Below are positions 8,064-16,346 of a stretch of 31,943 nucleotides of DNA, piece after piece (positions within the stretch are counted from its first letter, which is position 1; every line of letters begins with the position of its first letter). The notes beneath the pieces are model-generated. The model did no database searches and was not told the origin of the DNA. It was given only the letters and a program-made list of their open reading frames with translations. The position numbers and the translations under genes were made by a program. Source of the DNA: an uncultured Collinsella sp. (lineage in GTDB: Bacteria; Actinomycetota; Coriobacteriia; Coriobacteriales; Coriobacteriaceae); the NCBI GenBank assembly GCA_900764415.1, contig CAAFOA010000223.1:1-31943 (forward strand). The letters are read 5' to 3'.

Positions 8064-8744
8064 CTATTCGGGCCAAATAAATTGTGTGCGGCCGGCCTCG
8101 CCGCCATCGATCAGCAGGCTCTGCCCGGTCATAAACCGGTTGGTCACGCCCACAAAGTAGATCCACTCGGCGATCTCTTGGGCGGTGGCCCAGCGCTTAA
8201 GCGGCGTGAGCTCCATAATCTGGCTCCACAGGTGTTCGTCTTCCATCACGCAACGGTTGAGCGGCGTGATAACGCCACCCGGGTCCACACTGTTGGCAAT
8301 GGCCTGCGGTGCTAGGCGGTTTGCAAGGTTTTTGGTGTAGGCGATAACGCCGCCCTTGCTGGCGGCATAGGCGGGAAACTCCGATCCCGTATGCCCGCTC
8401 GCCGACCCCACATTGACCACGGATTTAATAGCCGGCGCCGGCTTGGCGGCAAGCCCCTCCCCCACAAAGGCGTAGCGCTCGGTCACGCTGATGGTGCCAC
8501 ACAGGTTGGCGGCGATGTCGTCGGCCGAATCCTGCGTGCCGGCAACGTTCACGATTACCTGGGGTTCAAGGTCGTCTGGAAACGAGTCCGGTTCGCGAAC
8601 ATCAACGATCAGATGGCGGTAGCGCTCGTGTTCGATCGCCGCCGGCAGCAGATCAAAGCCCACGACCTCGTGGCCCTCGTCCAAAAAGCGCTGCACGCAC
8701 GCGGCTCCGATACCGCCCGAAGCGCCCGTGATCAAACCCCGCAT
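8064..8744 (-). CDS. SDR-family oxidoreductase
   Basis: A 226-residue short-chain dehydrogenase/reductase. It has the NAD(P)-binding TGASGGIG at residues 6-13, the NVAG motif at about 66-69, catalytic Ser114 or Ser116, and the YxxxK pair Tyr126 and Lys130. It is a little shorter than the usual 250 residues, because the region after the first Rossmann strand is compressed. An acidic residue (Asp31) at the end of the second strand suggests NAD(H) preference. The substrate is unknown. Its SD overlaps the stop codon of the upstream VUT transporter gene (9 bases between the genes), so the pair is an operon and translation is probably coupled. Confidence 0.9.
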   Translation of the reverse strand: MRGLITGASGGIGAACVQRFLDEGHEVVGFDLLPAAIEHERYRHLIVDVREPDSFPDDLEPQVIVNVAGTQDSADDIAANLCGTISVTERYAFVGEGLAAKPAPAIKSVVNVGSASGHTGSEFPAYAASKGGVIAYTKNLANRLAPQAIANSVDPGGVITPLNRCVMEDEHLWSQIMELTPLKRWATAQEIAEWIYFVGVTNRFMTGQSLLIDGGEAGRTQFIWPE

Positions 8745-8753
8745 ACTTGCTCC

Positions 8754-9476
8754 TTAGGCGGTTGCGTGGCGCTCGAGGTACTCGGCGCCCACGTTCTCGC
8801 GCTCCCAGCCGCGCACGACCTTGTAGCCCACGGGGCTCAGGAAGACCTCGCACAGCAGCTCGGCGACGGCACCCGTCAGCGAGCACATAAGGACCTGTAC
8901 CCAGGTCCAACCAAAGAACGTGTGGCTTACCACAATGGCAAAGACCAGGTTGTCGATAAACTGGCCAACGCCCGTGGACACATAGGAGCGGAAGGCAAAG
9001 CTCGCAAAGTTATTCTTTTTGAGCATACGGCCGAGCGACTGGTTGAGCGTGGAGTTAACCACGGCAGAAACGAGCATTGCCAGCGAAGAGCCCAGCACCA
9101 CGTACCAGGTGCCGCCGATGGTGGCGTTAAGGGCGGTGTTGACCTCGATCATGCCCGTGTCGTAGTAGGCGCCCCACATGCCGGGCGTGAGCGAGCATGC
9201 CCAAAAGCACAGGCTCACGGCCAGGTTGACCAGCAGTGCGAGGATAGAGATTTTGATAGATGCCTTGGCGCCAAAGCGCTTGCAGATCATGTCCTGGCAC
9301 AAAAACGAAACCCAGCTCACCACAAAGCCGCAATCGAGTGCCAGATACGGCAGGCTGATAAGCTCTTTGTTGGCCAGCAGGTTCATCATGATGACGCTCA
9401 CGAAAAACAGCGAAACCGTTGCCGCGGGAATGCTCCGCAACAGGACCTTGTAGTCCTCCATGACCTTCTTGATCAT
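8754..9476 (-). CDS. VUT-family transporter (queuosine-precursor transporter type)
   Basis: A 240-residue membrane protein with about six helices, matching the VUT/YhhQ family (Vut_1), members of which take up queuosine precursors such as preQ0 or preQ1. Diagnostic patches are the N-terminal NLLANKE followed by a helix ending in DCG, the charged QDMICKRFG loop, and the GQFIDNLVF helix with its buried Asp. AAAGGAG precedes the ATG by 6 bases. It is first in an operon with the SDR gene. No queuosine biosynthesis gene is in the window, consistent with salvage. The exact substrate is inferred from family only. Confidence 0.85.
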   Translation of the reverse strand: MIKKVMEDYKVLLRSIPAATVSLFFVSVIMMNLLANKELISLPYLALDCGFVVSWVSFLCQDMICKRFGAKASIKISILALLVNLAVSLCFWACSLTPGMWGAYYDTGMIEVNTALNATIGGTWYVVLGSSLAMLVSAVVNSTLNQSLGRMLKKNNFASFAFRSYVSTGVGQFIDNLVFAIVVSHTFFGWTWVQVLMCSLTGAVAELLCEVFLSPVGYKVVRGWERENVGAEYLERHATA

Positions 9477-9503
9477 TATGTACTCCTTTGGTTTTAGGTT
9501 TAA

Positions 9504-9590
9504 CGAGCAGGATATCGGACCCGAACTGCTCGGACGCCCCGGTCTTGAGACGACGGTGGGTATGATAGCCGCTCACACGGCATCAGGCAA
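9504..9590 (-). promoter_or_regulatory. Promoter and hairpin leader of the VUT/SDR operon
   Basis: Read on the minus strand, TTGCCT (9585-9590) and TATCAT (9562-9567) are separated by exactly 17 bases, a good sigma-70-type promoter. The roughly 80-nt leader contains a CGAGCAG/CTGCTCG stem (9526-9532 with 9504-9510) enclosing 15 nt, and an overlapping alternative CCGA/TCGG pairing, just before an A-rich stretch and the SD. Switching between the two is possible. It does not visibly match known preQ1 riboswitch consensus sequences. Confidence 0.5.
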
Positions 9591-9632
9591 GCAAACGGCG
9601 CGGCAGCCCCGCAGGACCACCGCGGCGATGCG

Positions 9633-11246
<1,614 letters not shown>

Positions 11247-11386
11247 GCGGATCCTTTCTTGCATTGAGTGCATTACGTCGATGTAACCGTACTATTGTAG
11301 CCGCGAAATCTCGCTCTTGGGCGCCTATCAGGACAAATTCATCAGTTGGGGCCTGGGTAGCAGTCGATGGCGACACTCCGCAGCAG

Positions 11387-11449
11387 TTTGTCTCGATCTG
11401 TAACATCTAGACGGTTTTTGAACCTCTACCTGTTACAGATTTAGACAAA
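11387..11449. repeat. Tandem palindrome unit A
   Basis: Left arm 11387-11405 and right arm 11431-11449 are near-perfect reverse complements: TTTGTCT, two mismatches, then ATCTGTAACA. An inner GGTT/AACC pair sits in the loop. It lies in the 391-base gap between prfC and the GntR operon, together with unit B. I see no supportable gene in this gap. Confidence 0.8.
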
Positions 11450-11470
11450 CAGGTGGGGCCCGCCAGCAAA

Positions 11471-11527
11471 ATCTCAATCTGTAACAGGTAACCGTCCAAA
11501 TCGGTTCCAAATGTTACAGATTGAGAT
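11471..11527. repeat. Tandem palindrome unit B
   Basis: ATCTCAATCTGTAACA (11471-11486) is the exact reverse complement of 11512-11527, a 16-bp perfect stem with an inner AACCG/CGGTT pair. Unit B resembles the reverse complement of unit A (shared AATCTGTAACAGGTA), so the two are inverted relatives spaced 21 bases apart. Confidence 0.85.
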
Positions 11528-11559
11528 GAATGAGCGAGCGGACAATCCGAATTTGTCTC

Positions 11560-11610
11560 TTGCGTAACTGTGCATAGTGTATATATACTGTGCTTACCGG
11601 TTATATACAC
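11560..11610 (+). promoter_or_regulatory. Promoter and operator of the GntR/ABC operon
   Basis: TTGCGT (11560-11565), 16 bases, TATATA (11582-11587) form a promoter. GTGTATATA (11577-11585) and TATATACAC (11602-11610) are a perfect 9-bp inverted repeat that overlaps the -10 and the expected start. This is where YtrA-type GntR repressors usually bind their own operons, so autorepression is likely. Confidence 0.65.
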
Positions 11611-11637
11611 GTGTAGCCCAACAGCTAAGGAGCCGCT

Positions 11638-12018
11638 GTGGACATCATCCTATCCAATTCGAGCGATAAGCCCATATACGAACAGATATCCTCGCAGGTC
11701 AAAGCTCAGATCCTTTCGGGCACGCTCGCTGCGGGAGCCAAACTCCCCAGCATCCGTGCACTCGCGAGCGACCTTGGCGTGAGCGTCATCACCACCAAGC
11801 GCGCCTACGCCGACCTGGAGCAGCTCGGGTTTATCTGCACCGTGCAGGGCAAGGGCTGTTTTGTCGCCGAGGGCAACCAAGAGCTCTTGCGCGAAAGCCA
11901 GCTCTGCCATATCGAAGAGCTGCTTACGCAGGCGGCGGAACAAGCCGAAGCCCTGGGCGTCACGCGCGACAAACTGCACGAGATGCTCGACCTGGTAGCC
12001 CCCGAAACCATGCAGTAG
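11638..12018 (+). CDS. GntR-family regulator, YtrA type
   Basis: A 126-residue regulator with an N-terminal winged HTH (PIYEQISSQVKAQILSG, then KLPSIRALASDLGVS and TTKRAYADLEQLG) and only a short helical tail (about 80-126) rather than a large effector domain. That is the YtrA subgroup, usually found upstream of ABC transporter genes and induced by cell-envelope or antibiotic stress. The start is GTG at 11638 with AAGGAG 5 bases upstream. It is first gene of the operon, 23 bases before the ATPase, and likely represses it via the inverted repeat at 11577-11610. Confidence 0.93.
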   Translation: MDIILSNSSDKPIYEQISSQVKAQILSGTLAAGAKLPSIRALASDLGVSVITTKRAYADLEQLGFICTVQGKGCFVAEGNQELLRESQLCHIEELLTQAAEQAEALGVTRDKLHEMLDLVAPETMQ

Positions 12019-12041
12019 CCATCTGCAAGAAAGGCTATACC

Positions 12042-12923
12042 ATGCAAAACTTGCTAGAACTCAAAGGCATCTCACGCCGTGTGAGTGACCGTTTTTCGCT
12101 GCGTGATGTCACGCTCGCTGTGGAGCCCGGCCAGATTGTCGGCTTTGTGGGTGCCAACGGTGCCGGCAAAACAACGACGATTCGAGCCGCGCTTGGGCTT
12201 ATCAAACTCGATGCCGGCGAGGTGCACCTGTTTGGGCAGCGCTGTGGCGCCGACGCACCCGGTGAAGCGCAGCGCTGCTTGCGCACCCGTGTCGGTCTCG
12301 TGCTGGACACGTGTCCTTTCCCTTCCACACTCAAGGTGACCGAAGTTGAGGCACTCGTAAGACCGGCGTACCCCGCCTGGAGCCATGGCACCTTCGCCGA
12401 CCTCATCAGCCAATTTGGCCTCGATCCCAAGACAAAGGTCAAGGACCTCTCCCGCGGCATGGGCATGAAACTGCAGCTTGCCTGTGCACTCAGCCACAAT
12501 GCCAAGCTGCTCGTTTTGGACGAAGCCACCGCGGGCCTCGATCCCATGGCACGCGAGGAACTGCTTGATGAGCTGCTTGCCTTTGTCGCCGACGGCCAGC
12601 ACAGCGTGTTACTCTCGAGCCACATTACGTCCGACCTCGATCGCACCGCTGATCGTGTCATCTGCATCGATAATGGCTCGATTATTTTTGACCTGCCGCG
12701 CGAGGACATTACCGACCGCGCCGGCATCGCCCACTGCCCCAAAGCACAGGCCCCCGAGATTATGGCTGGCGACGAAGGCACCCGCGCCGCCCGCCACGCC
12801 TACAGCGTGGACGTGCTCGTGCCCAACCACCGCGAAGTGCTCGAGGCCTTCCCCGAGATTCCCTGCGATCGGGCAACCATTGATGACTATCTTCGCTTCA
12901 TGCTGAAAGGGGCTTCGAAATGA
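12042..12923 (+). CDS. ABC transporter ATP-binding protein
   Basis: A 293-residue nucleotide-binding subunit with Walker A GANGAGKTT (residues 37-45), signature LSRGM (136-140), Walker B LLVLDE (156-161) and a switch His in SSHI. The signature is LSRGM rather than LSGGQ, as in YtrB/BcrA-like ATPases that pair with small ABC-2 permeases. About 75 C-terminal residues beyond the ATPase core are typical of this group. Its last codon overlaps the start of the permease (ATGA), so the two are translationally coupled. The substrate is unknown; export or sensing of a membrane-active compound is likely from the YtrA-type regulator. Confidence 0.93.
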   Translation: MQNLLELKGISRRVSDRFSLRDVTLAVEPGQIVGFVGANGAGKTTTIRAALGLIKLDAGEVHLFGQRCGADAPGEAQRCLRTRVGLVLDTCPFPSTLKVTEVEALVRPAYPAWSHGTFADLISQFGLDPKTKVKDLSRGMGMKLQLACALSHNAKLLVLDEATAGLDPMAREELLDELLAFVADGQHSVLLSSHITSDLDRTADRVICIDNGSIIFDLPREDITDRAGIAHCPKAQAPEIMAGDEGTRAARHAYSVDVLVPNHREVLEAFPEIPCDRATIDDYLRFMLKGASK

Positions 12924-13618
12924 AACGCGCCTTTATGTCCGAGCTCGCCATCGTTCGCTCACTTGTCCCGAGCATCGCGGGCGTCAGCCTGTTCATCTTC
13001 GTCGTGCTAACCCTTGCCAACGCGTCGGATGGCGATTCCGGCATGAGCGCCGGCGCCTGCGCGGTCAGCGCCATGTCGCCCATCATGGTCATGAGCTCGC
13101 TGGCCGGCTTCGACAATCAAAACGGATGGGAGCGTTATCGGGCAACGCTGCCTCTCACGCGCAAAGACATTATTTGCGCACGCTACCTGAGCATCATTGT
13201 CTTCTCGGCTGTCATGGCGTGCGCCGCCGCGCTTCTGAGCATCGTCTCCATCCCGCTATTCAACAGCGTGGGCATCCCCTCGACGGGACAGACGGTCTTT
13301 GAGATCGCTATAGCCTCGGCAGCATCGATGCTCATCTCCCTCATGATGGTGTTTTTGGCACAGCCGCTGTTCTTCCGATTTGGACACATGGAGGCGCTGC
13401 GCCTATCCGTCGGCCTGTTTGCCCTGCTCTGGTGCCTTGCCATTGCCACGTTGAGCTCCTCCAACCCCATCAGCAACTGGCTCATGTCGATTGCCGGAGC
13501 GAATCCCGATCCCGCCGTCCTTGGCTGTCTGTGTGCAGGAATTGCCGTGCTGGCCCTCGCACTATGTGCAATCAGCTGCACCGTCAGCACCAAGGTTTAT
13601 CGAGTACGCGATCTGTAG
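12920..13618 (+). CDS. ABC-2 type permease subunit
   Basis: A 232-residue membrane protein with six hydrophobic helices and the ABC-2 motif between helices 2 and 3 (NGWERYRATLPLTRKDIICARYL), as in BcrB/YtrC-like and 'ABC-2 transporter permease' families. It starts inside the ATPase stop codon and an SD-like AAAGGGG lies upstream. It is the membrane partner of the preceding ATPase. I see no clear terminator in the 83 bases before the convergent chloride channel gene. Confidence 0.9.
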   Translation: MKRAFMSELAIVRSLVPSIAGVSLFIFVVLTLANASDGDSGMSAGACAVSAMSPIMVMSSLAGFDNQNGWERYRATLPLTRKDIICARYLSIIVFSAVMACAAALLSIVSIPLFNSVGIPSTGQTVFEIAIASAASMLISLMMVFLAQPLFFRFGHMEALRLSVGLFALLWCLAIATLSSSNPISNWLMSIAGANPDPAVLGCLCAGIAVLALALCAISCTVSTKVYRVRDL

Positions 13619-13701
13619 CCACGCGAGCCTCAATCCACGAAGGATACAATCGCCCCCGCAAATCCGTGACAAATGGCATGTCCTCGGCGTGCGCCACCGT
13701 G

Positions 13702-15006
13702 CTACTTGCGCAGCGACTTGGGCAGCGGAATGCCGGCGGCGATGACGGCGGCGATGATCATACAGACGATGCCTTTGAGCGGGAAGCACATGAGCAACAA
13801 GCCCACGACCATAACGGGTTGGCGCATGACGGCGCCCATCGTCGATGCCGTGCAGACGGCGACGCAAAAGACCGGATCTGCGCCGGTGAGGATGGCCAGG
13901 CCATAGCCCAGGCTTACGCCCGAGAAGATAACCGGGAAGAAGTGGCCGCCGCGCCAACCAAGGTTGATGAGGGCGGGGGTCAGCATGGCCTTAACAAGAC
14001 CGGTCGCGATCAGCACGCCGGCGGGAATGGTCAGATAGGTTTCCATGAGCACGTCGGCCTGGGTCTCGCCGGCAAACATGGTGTAGGGCAGGACCGTGCC
14101 GCAGATGGCGAGCGCCAGACCGGCCAGCATGGCCTTGACGACAGGGCGCTCCCCTATTGCATGGGACAGTGCCTCGCTTGCGTGCTCGGAGACAAAGTAC
14201 AGCCAGCCGCAGATTGTTCCGATCAACGACAGAGGGACGAGCCAGGTAAGCTCTAGGTTGCCCACCTCGGCGGACTCGAACCTGGGCATGCCCATGCCGC
14301 CGCCCACAAGCTGGCCAAGCAGCAGGTAAGTGCCCAGACCGCCGGCAATCGCAATACCGTAGACCACCGTCTTTTGCGCCTTGGGCAGCTTGATGGTGAT
14401 CTCGCCGGACGCGGACTCATCGTCGGCGTCTTCGCCCTGGTCGTCGGCGCTACCGGCAAGCGGTGCCACAAAACCAAAGACGGGCGCGGTAAAGAGCGCC
14501 GTCAGCGCGGCCTGGGTGCCCAGCAGCGTGAGCTCCCTAAACTCGGCGCCAAAGCGACGCATGCGGTCGCCGACCCAGCTGCACAGACCAGCGATAACGC
14601 CGGTCAGGCCGGCCTCCGGTCCAATGCTTCCGCCAAACAGCAGCGGCAGCAATGCCGCGAGCGAAAGCTTGCCCAGGTTGTCGTACGGGTAGCGCCCGTC
14701 TTGCTTAACCTTAGCCATCACCCGGTTGAGGTCATCGGTCTTGGTGCCTGTCATCTTTTCGTACAGACCGATTAACAGACCGCCCAGCAGGCAGACAAAA
14801 AACGGGTACGGCAAAAAGCCAAACGGGCCGCTGGCAAGCTCGGGCGAAGAGACGCCCAGCGCGTGCGGAATCTCGGTCCATAGATAGTCGATACCGTGCT
14901 CCATCGCAAAAAAGAACAGCCAGACCGCGGCACCTGCGAACGCACCGGTCACGGCAACGCTAACTAAAAAGAGCGCGCGGTTTGTGGGTTTGGCAAGGTT
15001 ATCCAT
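13702..15006 (-). CDS. CLC-family chloride channel/transporter-like protein
   Basis: A 434-residue membrane protein with about 10-12 helices. It carries a variant of the CLC filter motif, GGSIGPEAG (residues 125-133), and the second-half filter segment GWRGGHFFP (351-358, the GxFxP region), which place it in the voltage-gated chloride channel superfamily, nearest the divergent YfeO-like branch. A hydrophilic acidic stretch (185-202, ADDQGEDADDESASGE) interrupts the middle of the protein. GGGAGG lies 5 bases before the ATG. A TACAAT -10 candidate is at 15046-15051 (minus strand). The ion and whether it is a channel or H+ antiporter are not clear. Confidence 0.82.
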   Translation of the reverse strand: MDNLAKPTNRALFLVSVAVTGAFAGAAVWLFFFAMEHGIDYLWTEIPHALGVSSPELASGPFGFLPYPFFVCLLGGLLIGLYEKMTGTKTDDLNRVMAKVKQDGRYPYDNLGKLSLAALLPLLFGGSIGPEAGLTGVIAGLCSWVGDRMRRFGAEFRELTLLGTQAALTALFTAPVFGFVAPLAGSADDQGEDADDESASGEITIKLPKAQKTVVYGIAIAGGLGTYLLLGQLVGGGMGMPRFESAEVGNLELTWLVPLSLIGTICGWLYFVSEHASEALSHAIGERPVVKAMLAGLALAICGTVLPYTMFAGETQADVLMETYLTIPAGVLIATGLVKAMLTPALINLGWRGGHFFPVIFSGVSLGYGLAILTGADPVFCVAVCTASTMGAVMRQPVMVVGLLLMCFPLKGIVCMIIAAVIAAGIPLPKSLRK

Positions 15007-15131
15007 CGGGTCCTCCCGCGGTCAAAGTCGACATAGATACGTTTTATTGTAGAGCGAGTGTGGCCCAGACAAGCTAACCATCTGCGCTGCAAACGGCACC
15101 ATTGGGAGCCATAGTGGGGCAGGCTCAAGAC

Positions 15132-15665
15132 TTATCCGTTGATAATCGAGGCAATCTCGCGCAAGTCGTCGGCAAAGTAGATGCCGTGCTGGCGCCTCGG
15201 GCTCGAAAGTCCTTTATCAATCATGTGCCCGAGCAGCGCCTTGAGGTCGTTGTAGTAACCGTCCAGGTTATACAGGATGCACGGAGCACTCAGGTGTCCC
15301 AACGACACCGCGGACATGACCTCGGCAATCTCCTCGAGCGTGCCCGTCCCACCGGGAAAGGCGATGAACGCATCGCCGAGCTCAATCATCTTGGCCTTGC
15401 GCTCCGCCATATCGCTCGTCACGATGAGGTCATCGATACCGTCATGTTGAAACTCTGCCTCGATAAAAAAGCTCGGCTCAACACCCGTCACGTGTCCACC
15501 CGCCTCGAGTACGCTATCGGCGAGCGCACCCATCAGGCCCGACTTGGAGCCGCCGTATACCAGCGCGTGGCCGTTGGAGCCAATCCACGTGCCGAGCTCT
15601 CGCACTGCAGGCAGAAACACCGGGTCATTGCCAGCGTTGGCGCCCAGATACACGGTGATGTTCAT
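15132..15665 (-). CDS. LOG-family protein (TIGR00730-type Rossmann fold)
   Basis: A 177-residue protein of the LOG family, some members of which are cytokinin riboside 5'-monophosphate phosphoribohydrolases. It shows YGGSKSGLMG (residues 37-46) and the family signature PGGTGTLEE (104-112), which binds the phosphoribosyl group. The true substrate in bacteria outside plant pathogens is often unknown. The start ATG at 15665 is preceded by a run of nine G residues that serves as the SD; an upstream in-frame extension would overlap the potassium channel gene. It follows that channel by 37 bases on the same strand, so the two may be an operon. Confidence 0.88.
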   Translation of the reverse strand: MNITVYLGANAGNDPVFLPAVRELGTWIGSNGHALVYGGSKSGLMGALADSVLEAGGHVTGVEPSFFIEAEFQHDGIDDLIVTSDMAERKAKMIELGDAFIAFPGGTGTLEEIAEVMSAVSLGHLSAPCILYNLDGYYNDLKALLGHMIDKGLSSPRRQHGIYFADDLREIASIING

Positions 15666-15670
15666 ATTTG

Positions 15671-15679
15671 CCCCCCCCC
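15671..15679 (-). promoter_or_regulatory. G9 homopolymer in the SD position of the LOG gene
   Basis: On the coding strand the sequence is A-GGGGGGGGG-CAAAT-ATG. The nine-G run is the only SD-like element. Such tracts are prone to slipped-strand length change; here that would alter SD strength or spacing rather than reading frame. Confidence 0.6.
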
Positions 15680-15702
15680 TGTTGTGGCGCACGACGTTCG
15701 TC

Positions 15703-16128
15703 TTAGCGCTGGCGTCGACGATACTCGCGCACGCGACGCGAAAGATCGGCAAGCTCGTCGTGATCGAGCTCTTCCAAATGCTCCAGATCATCCATAAAGC
15801 GTGCCATGGTGTCCTTTTGACGCATCTTGATAAGCGTATTGCAGTAGTTCACCGCCACGCCCGTGAGCATGGCGATGTAGAAGATGCTGATGACGCTCAG
15901 AATGACGGTAATGGCGCGGGCAACCGGTGTCTCGGCCGGAATGTCACCAAAGCCGATGGTCGAGACCGTCTCAAAGCTAAACCACAGGCCATCGCCAAAC
16001 GTGAGGGTCGTGGGCTCGGACAGCCAAACGGCCGTCGAGCACAGCAGATAGAAGATAAGAAACAGGCCCGTGATGCGCGCAAAGCCAGCCTGGCGCAACA
16101 CGTCGGCAAGCGTCCTCAACTTGTTCAT
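15703..16128 (-). CDS. Two-helix potassium channel protein
   Basis: A 141-residue protein with a first membrane helix (about 17-37), a pore helix and selectivity filter TIGFGD (57-62, in VSTIGFGDIP) and a second membrane helix (about 72-95), followed by a charged cytoplasmic tail. This is the KcsA-like Ion_trans_2 layout, expected to work as a tetramer. There is no RCK domain. The start is the ATG at 16128, with AAAAGGGG 6 bases upstream; a longer frame would run into the palindromic repeat at 16198. It is the first gene upstream of the LOG gene. Confidence 0.92.
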   Translation of the reverse strand: MNKLRTLADVLRQAGFARITGLFLIFYLLCSTAVWLSEPTTLTFGDGLWFSFETVSTIGFGDIPAETPVARAITVILSVISIFYIAMLTGVAVNYCNTLIKMRQKDTMARFMDDLEHLEELDHDELADLSRRVREYRRRQR

Positions 16129-16197
16129 CGCGACCCCTTTTCCCAGATGCCCAATCACGTTCGCTCGGTATTGTCCCACGCCTCCCCCGCAAACGAA

Positions 16198-16254
16198 ACT
16201 AGTCATTGGGGACGTTCTTAAATGACTAGTCAAACAAGAACGTCCCCAATGACT
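16198..16254. repeat. Dispersed palindromic repeat, copy 2
   Basis: AGTCATTGGGGACGTTCTT (16201-16219) pairs perfectly over 19 bp with 16236-16254. The loop carries a second AATGACT (16221-16227) that can pair instead with the first AGTCATT (16201-16207), giving two alternative hairpins. It lies between the divergent channel and hybrid kinase genes. Confidence 0.9.
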
Positions 16255-16346
16255 GCCGGGCGGGAGCGTTTAGCGGTGCAGCTGCCGACTGGGCAGGCTG
16301 AGCTGGTATCCTTATGCGGTAATGTCTCGATTCGTTAGGATTGCAT

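Noticed and set aside
8391..9497. A 368-codon plus-strand frame over the SDR and VUT genes
   Set aside because: Antisense shadow of two well-supported minus-strand genes.
9477..9590. preQ1 riboswitch before the VUT transporter gene
   Set aside because: The leader lacks the short stem plus A-rich tail pairing of preQ1-I as I know it; kept only as an unassigned leader.
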